Source of the DNA: Rhabdobacter roseus
GTDB taxonomy: Bacteria; Bacteroidota; Bacteroidia; Cytophagales; Spirosomataceae
Length of the DNA: 64,000 nucleotides
NCBI RefSeq assembly: GCF_014202275.1
Contig: NZ_JACHGF010000002.1
Span: forward strand, 868,001 to 932,000
Reading direction: 5' to 3'
Shown here: one piece after another, positions 62,841 through 64,000 of the stretch
Position numbering within the stretch: position 1 is the first letter of the stretch
Layout of the letters: each line of letters begins with the position of its first letter
Translations under genes and position numbers: made by a program
The notes under the pieces: generated by a model
The model's input: the letters and a program-made list of their open reading frames with translations, nothing else
Databases searched by the model: none
Told to the model about the DNA's origin: nothing

Positions 62841-64000
62841 TTATGCTTTGGTGACGGAAACCGGATCGGCCCTATCTTTTTGGGTGGTTCCCCAATAAAC
62901 CGATTCAAAATAATCCTCCTGGCCGCATTGGCCGCCTTTCAGGGCGATTTCAAGCCCATCGAACTTTGTATTTTTTGAATGAGCCATGCAAAGCGGAGCG
63001 CCGGGCGCTACGGGTATGAGTACCTCAAGGGCATAAATTTCCAGGGCTTCAGCTACGTAGCCTGACGTGTCGCCGCCTGCCACGATCACTCTGGCCTCAT
63101 GGTGTTCTTCCAGAATCTGAAGAAGCATTTTACCCTGTATCTTGGCCAGAAAATCGGCTGGAAGGGCACCCCGGTCTGAAAGTACCTCTAATTTGGCCCG
63201 GGTGTCGGCAATGGCCGGATCGTCTGGTCCCAGGGCGGTATAAAGTAGTACGTTCTTTTGGCGCAGGAGCTGGTTGGCCAGAGCTACTACCCTTTGTATT
63301 TCCGGCTCCCGCCCTGCCGGATCAACCAGTTTTTGGCTGTTAATGCGTATGCCTGCAAAGCCAGCCTTGAGTGCGTATTCTATTTGTTTTTGGGTAGTGG
63401 GAGAGCAACTCCCCGCCATCACAATCATCTTGGAAGCCTGAGCTACCGACACCGATACGTCATACTTGGTAAGGCTGTTTTTTTTCTGAAGGCAAGCGGT
63501 TAAGGCGGCTTCTATTCCCGATGAACCCACAAGCAGCTGATTTTTTGTTTGAGAATGCCGAAGTATTATTTCGCCGATCTTCTTTAGGTGGTCCTGGTTG
63601 ATAACATCCATCAATAAGAACGGAGCGGAGGGGTCCTCCTTGGCCTGCTGTATGAGTTTTTCGATCTGGTCATCTCCCTCCTCCAGGCTTAGCACATCCA
63701 GCATATGGACCTTTCTTGGCGTCTGTTTACTTAGATGCAGCCGCAGATCACTTTCCTGCATGGGCGTTATGGGATGTCTGGACATTGTGGGGTGCCTGTC
63801 GAGCCGATAGGTGGTGGAGCCTACTCGGGCAAACAGGTTGCCAAACGCACAAAAACGGTTTAGGTTCGGTGCCCCAACTACCAACGGAATAAACGAAGAA
63901 GGAAAATAGCGACACGCTAAGTCTATGGCGTGCCCAATGCTTCCTATTTCGGGAGATGAATCAAAGGTCGAACATACTTTATAGTGGAAGAAACGGCTGC
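62841..64000 (-). CDS. DUF1537-family four-carbon acid-sugar kinase (OiaK-like), 5' end outside window
   Basis: The frame stays open to the right edge: translating 64000 downward gives H-Y-K-V-C-S-T-F-D-S-S-P-E-I-G-S-I-G-H-A, the DUF1537 N-terminal block, so the start lies beyond the window and about 386 residues are visible. Later blocks H-P-T-M-S-R-H-P-I-T-P-M and V-A-G-G-D-T-S-G-Y confirm the family. It is 28 bp upstream of the ApnO-like gene. OiaK phosphorylates 3-oxo-isoapionate; D-threonate or D-erythronate kinases are alternatives. Confidence 0.85.
   Translation of the reverse strand, partial: SRFFHYKVCSTFDSSPEIGSIGHAIDLACRYFPSSFIPLVVGAPNLNRFCAFGNLFARVGSTTYRLDRHPTMSRHPITPMQESDLRLHLSKQTPRKVHMLDVLSLEEGDDQIEKLIQQAKEDPSAPFLLMDVINQDHLKKIGEIILRHSQTKNQLLVGSSGIEAALTACLQKKNSLTKYDVSVSVAQASKMIVMAGSCSPTTQKQIEYALKAGFAGIRINSQKLVDPAGREPEIQRVVALANQLLRQKNVLLYTALGPDDPAIADTRAKLEVLSDRGALPADFLAKIQGKMLLQILEEHHEARVIVAGGDTSGYVAEALEIYALEVLIPVAPGAPLCMAHSKNTKFDGLEIALKGGQCGQEDYFESVYWGTTQKDRADPVSVTKA

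Overview
The window looks like a chromosomal segment of a Bacteroidota bacterium, most likely a GC-rich member of the Cytophagales (Spirosoma/Dyadobacter-like). Supporting signs are TAnnTTTG promoter -7 boxes, an ebo operon, a split transketolase, an IcmF fused mutase, a membrane-anchored MutS-like ATPase, short-signal lipoproteins and a carboxynorspermidine-type dehydrogenase. I saw no rRNA, tRNA, CRISPR array, transposase or phage gene. A short GTAC-centred motif (AAGTACC / GGTACTT / GGTACC) recurs at very high density in most genes and gaps, and is sparse in several AT-rich or accessory stretches.

Layout. 0.2-3.0 kb: three-gene cluster with two coiled-coil proteins (one PspA-like and membrane-anchored) and a membrane-anchored Ppx/GppA-like actin-fold protein. 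3.1-11 kb: small membrane protein, DinB-like protein between two REP-like hairpin elements, class D beta-lactamase-like protein, membrane alpha/beta hydrolase, MutS-like ATPase overlapping a GNAT gene, and a solitary N6-adenine DNA methyltransferase. 11-16 kb: hydrolase-OsmC fusion, TetR/MFS pair, stand-alone hisB, small proteins. 16.6-19 kb: beta-carbonic anhydrase and SulP transporter, probably a bicarbonate uptake pair. 19-25.3 kb: lipoprotein with MORN-like repeats, icmF, and an ECF sigma / anti-sigma / CnrX- or Spy-like sensor operon. 25.4-28.8 kb: the two halves of transketolase separated by an SMC/OLD-type ATPase and a TOPRIM protein, a defence-like insertion. 28.9-33.9 kb: Bcp, M23 and M48 peptidases, a FAH-family enzyme, an NlpC/P60 lipoprotein.

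34.0-36.9 kb is the most striking part. A polytopic protein carries two D-x3-H...H sets whose spacing matches the CuC and CuD sites of the PmoC subunit of particulate methane monooxygenase. It overlaps a gene whose product has the PmoB layout: signal peptide, histidine as the predicted first mature residue, beta domain, two membrane helices, beta domain. This may be an undescribed copper membrane oxygenase-like or copper-handling module. 37-43.9 kb: lipoprotein, secreted eight-cysteine peptide, esterase, HAD phosphatase, subtilase, aminopeptidase P. 44.2-51.4 kb: complete ebo operon (eboABCD-EF) interrupted by an AT-rich 146-aa gene. 51.4-54.1 kb: lipoprotein, DUF456 protein, carboxynorspermidine-type dehydrogenase. 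54.3-64.0 kb: minus-strand sugar-acid cluster (ribose-type ABC importer, LacI regulator, lactonase-like protein, ApnO-like dehydrogenase, DUF1537 kinase cut by the window edge), best explained as D-apiose/D-apionate catabolism and probably acquired, since it has few GTAC motifs.

All assignments come from reading motifs, architecture and gene order; no database search was possible.
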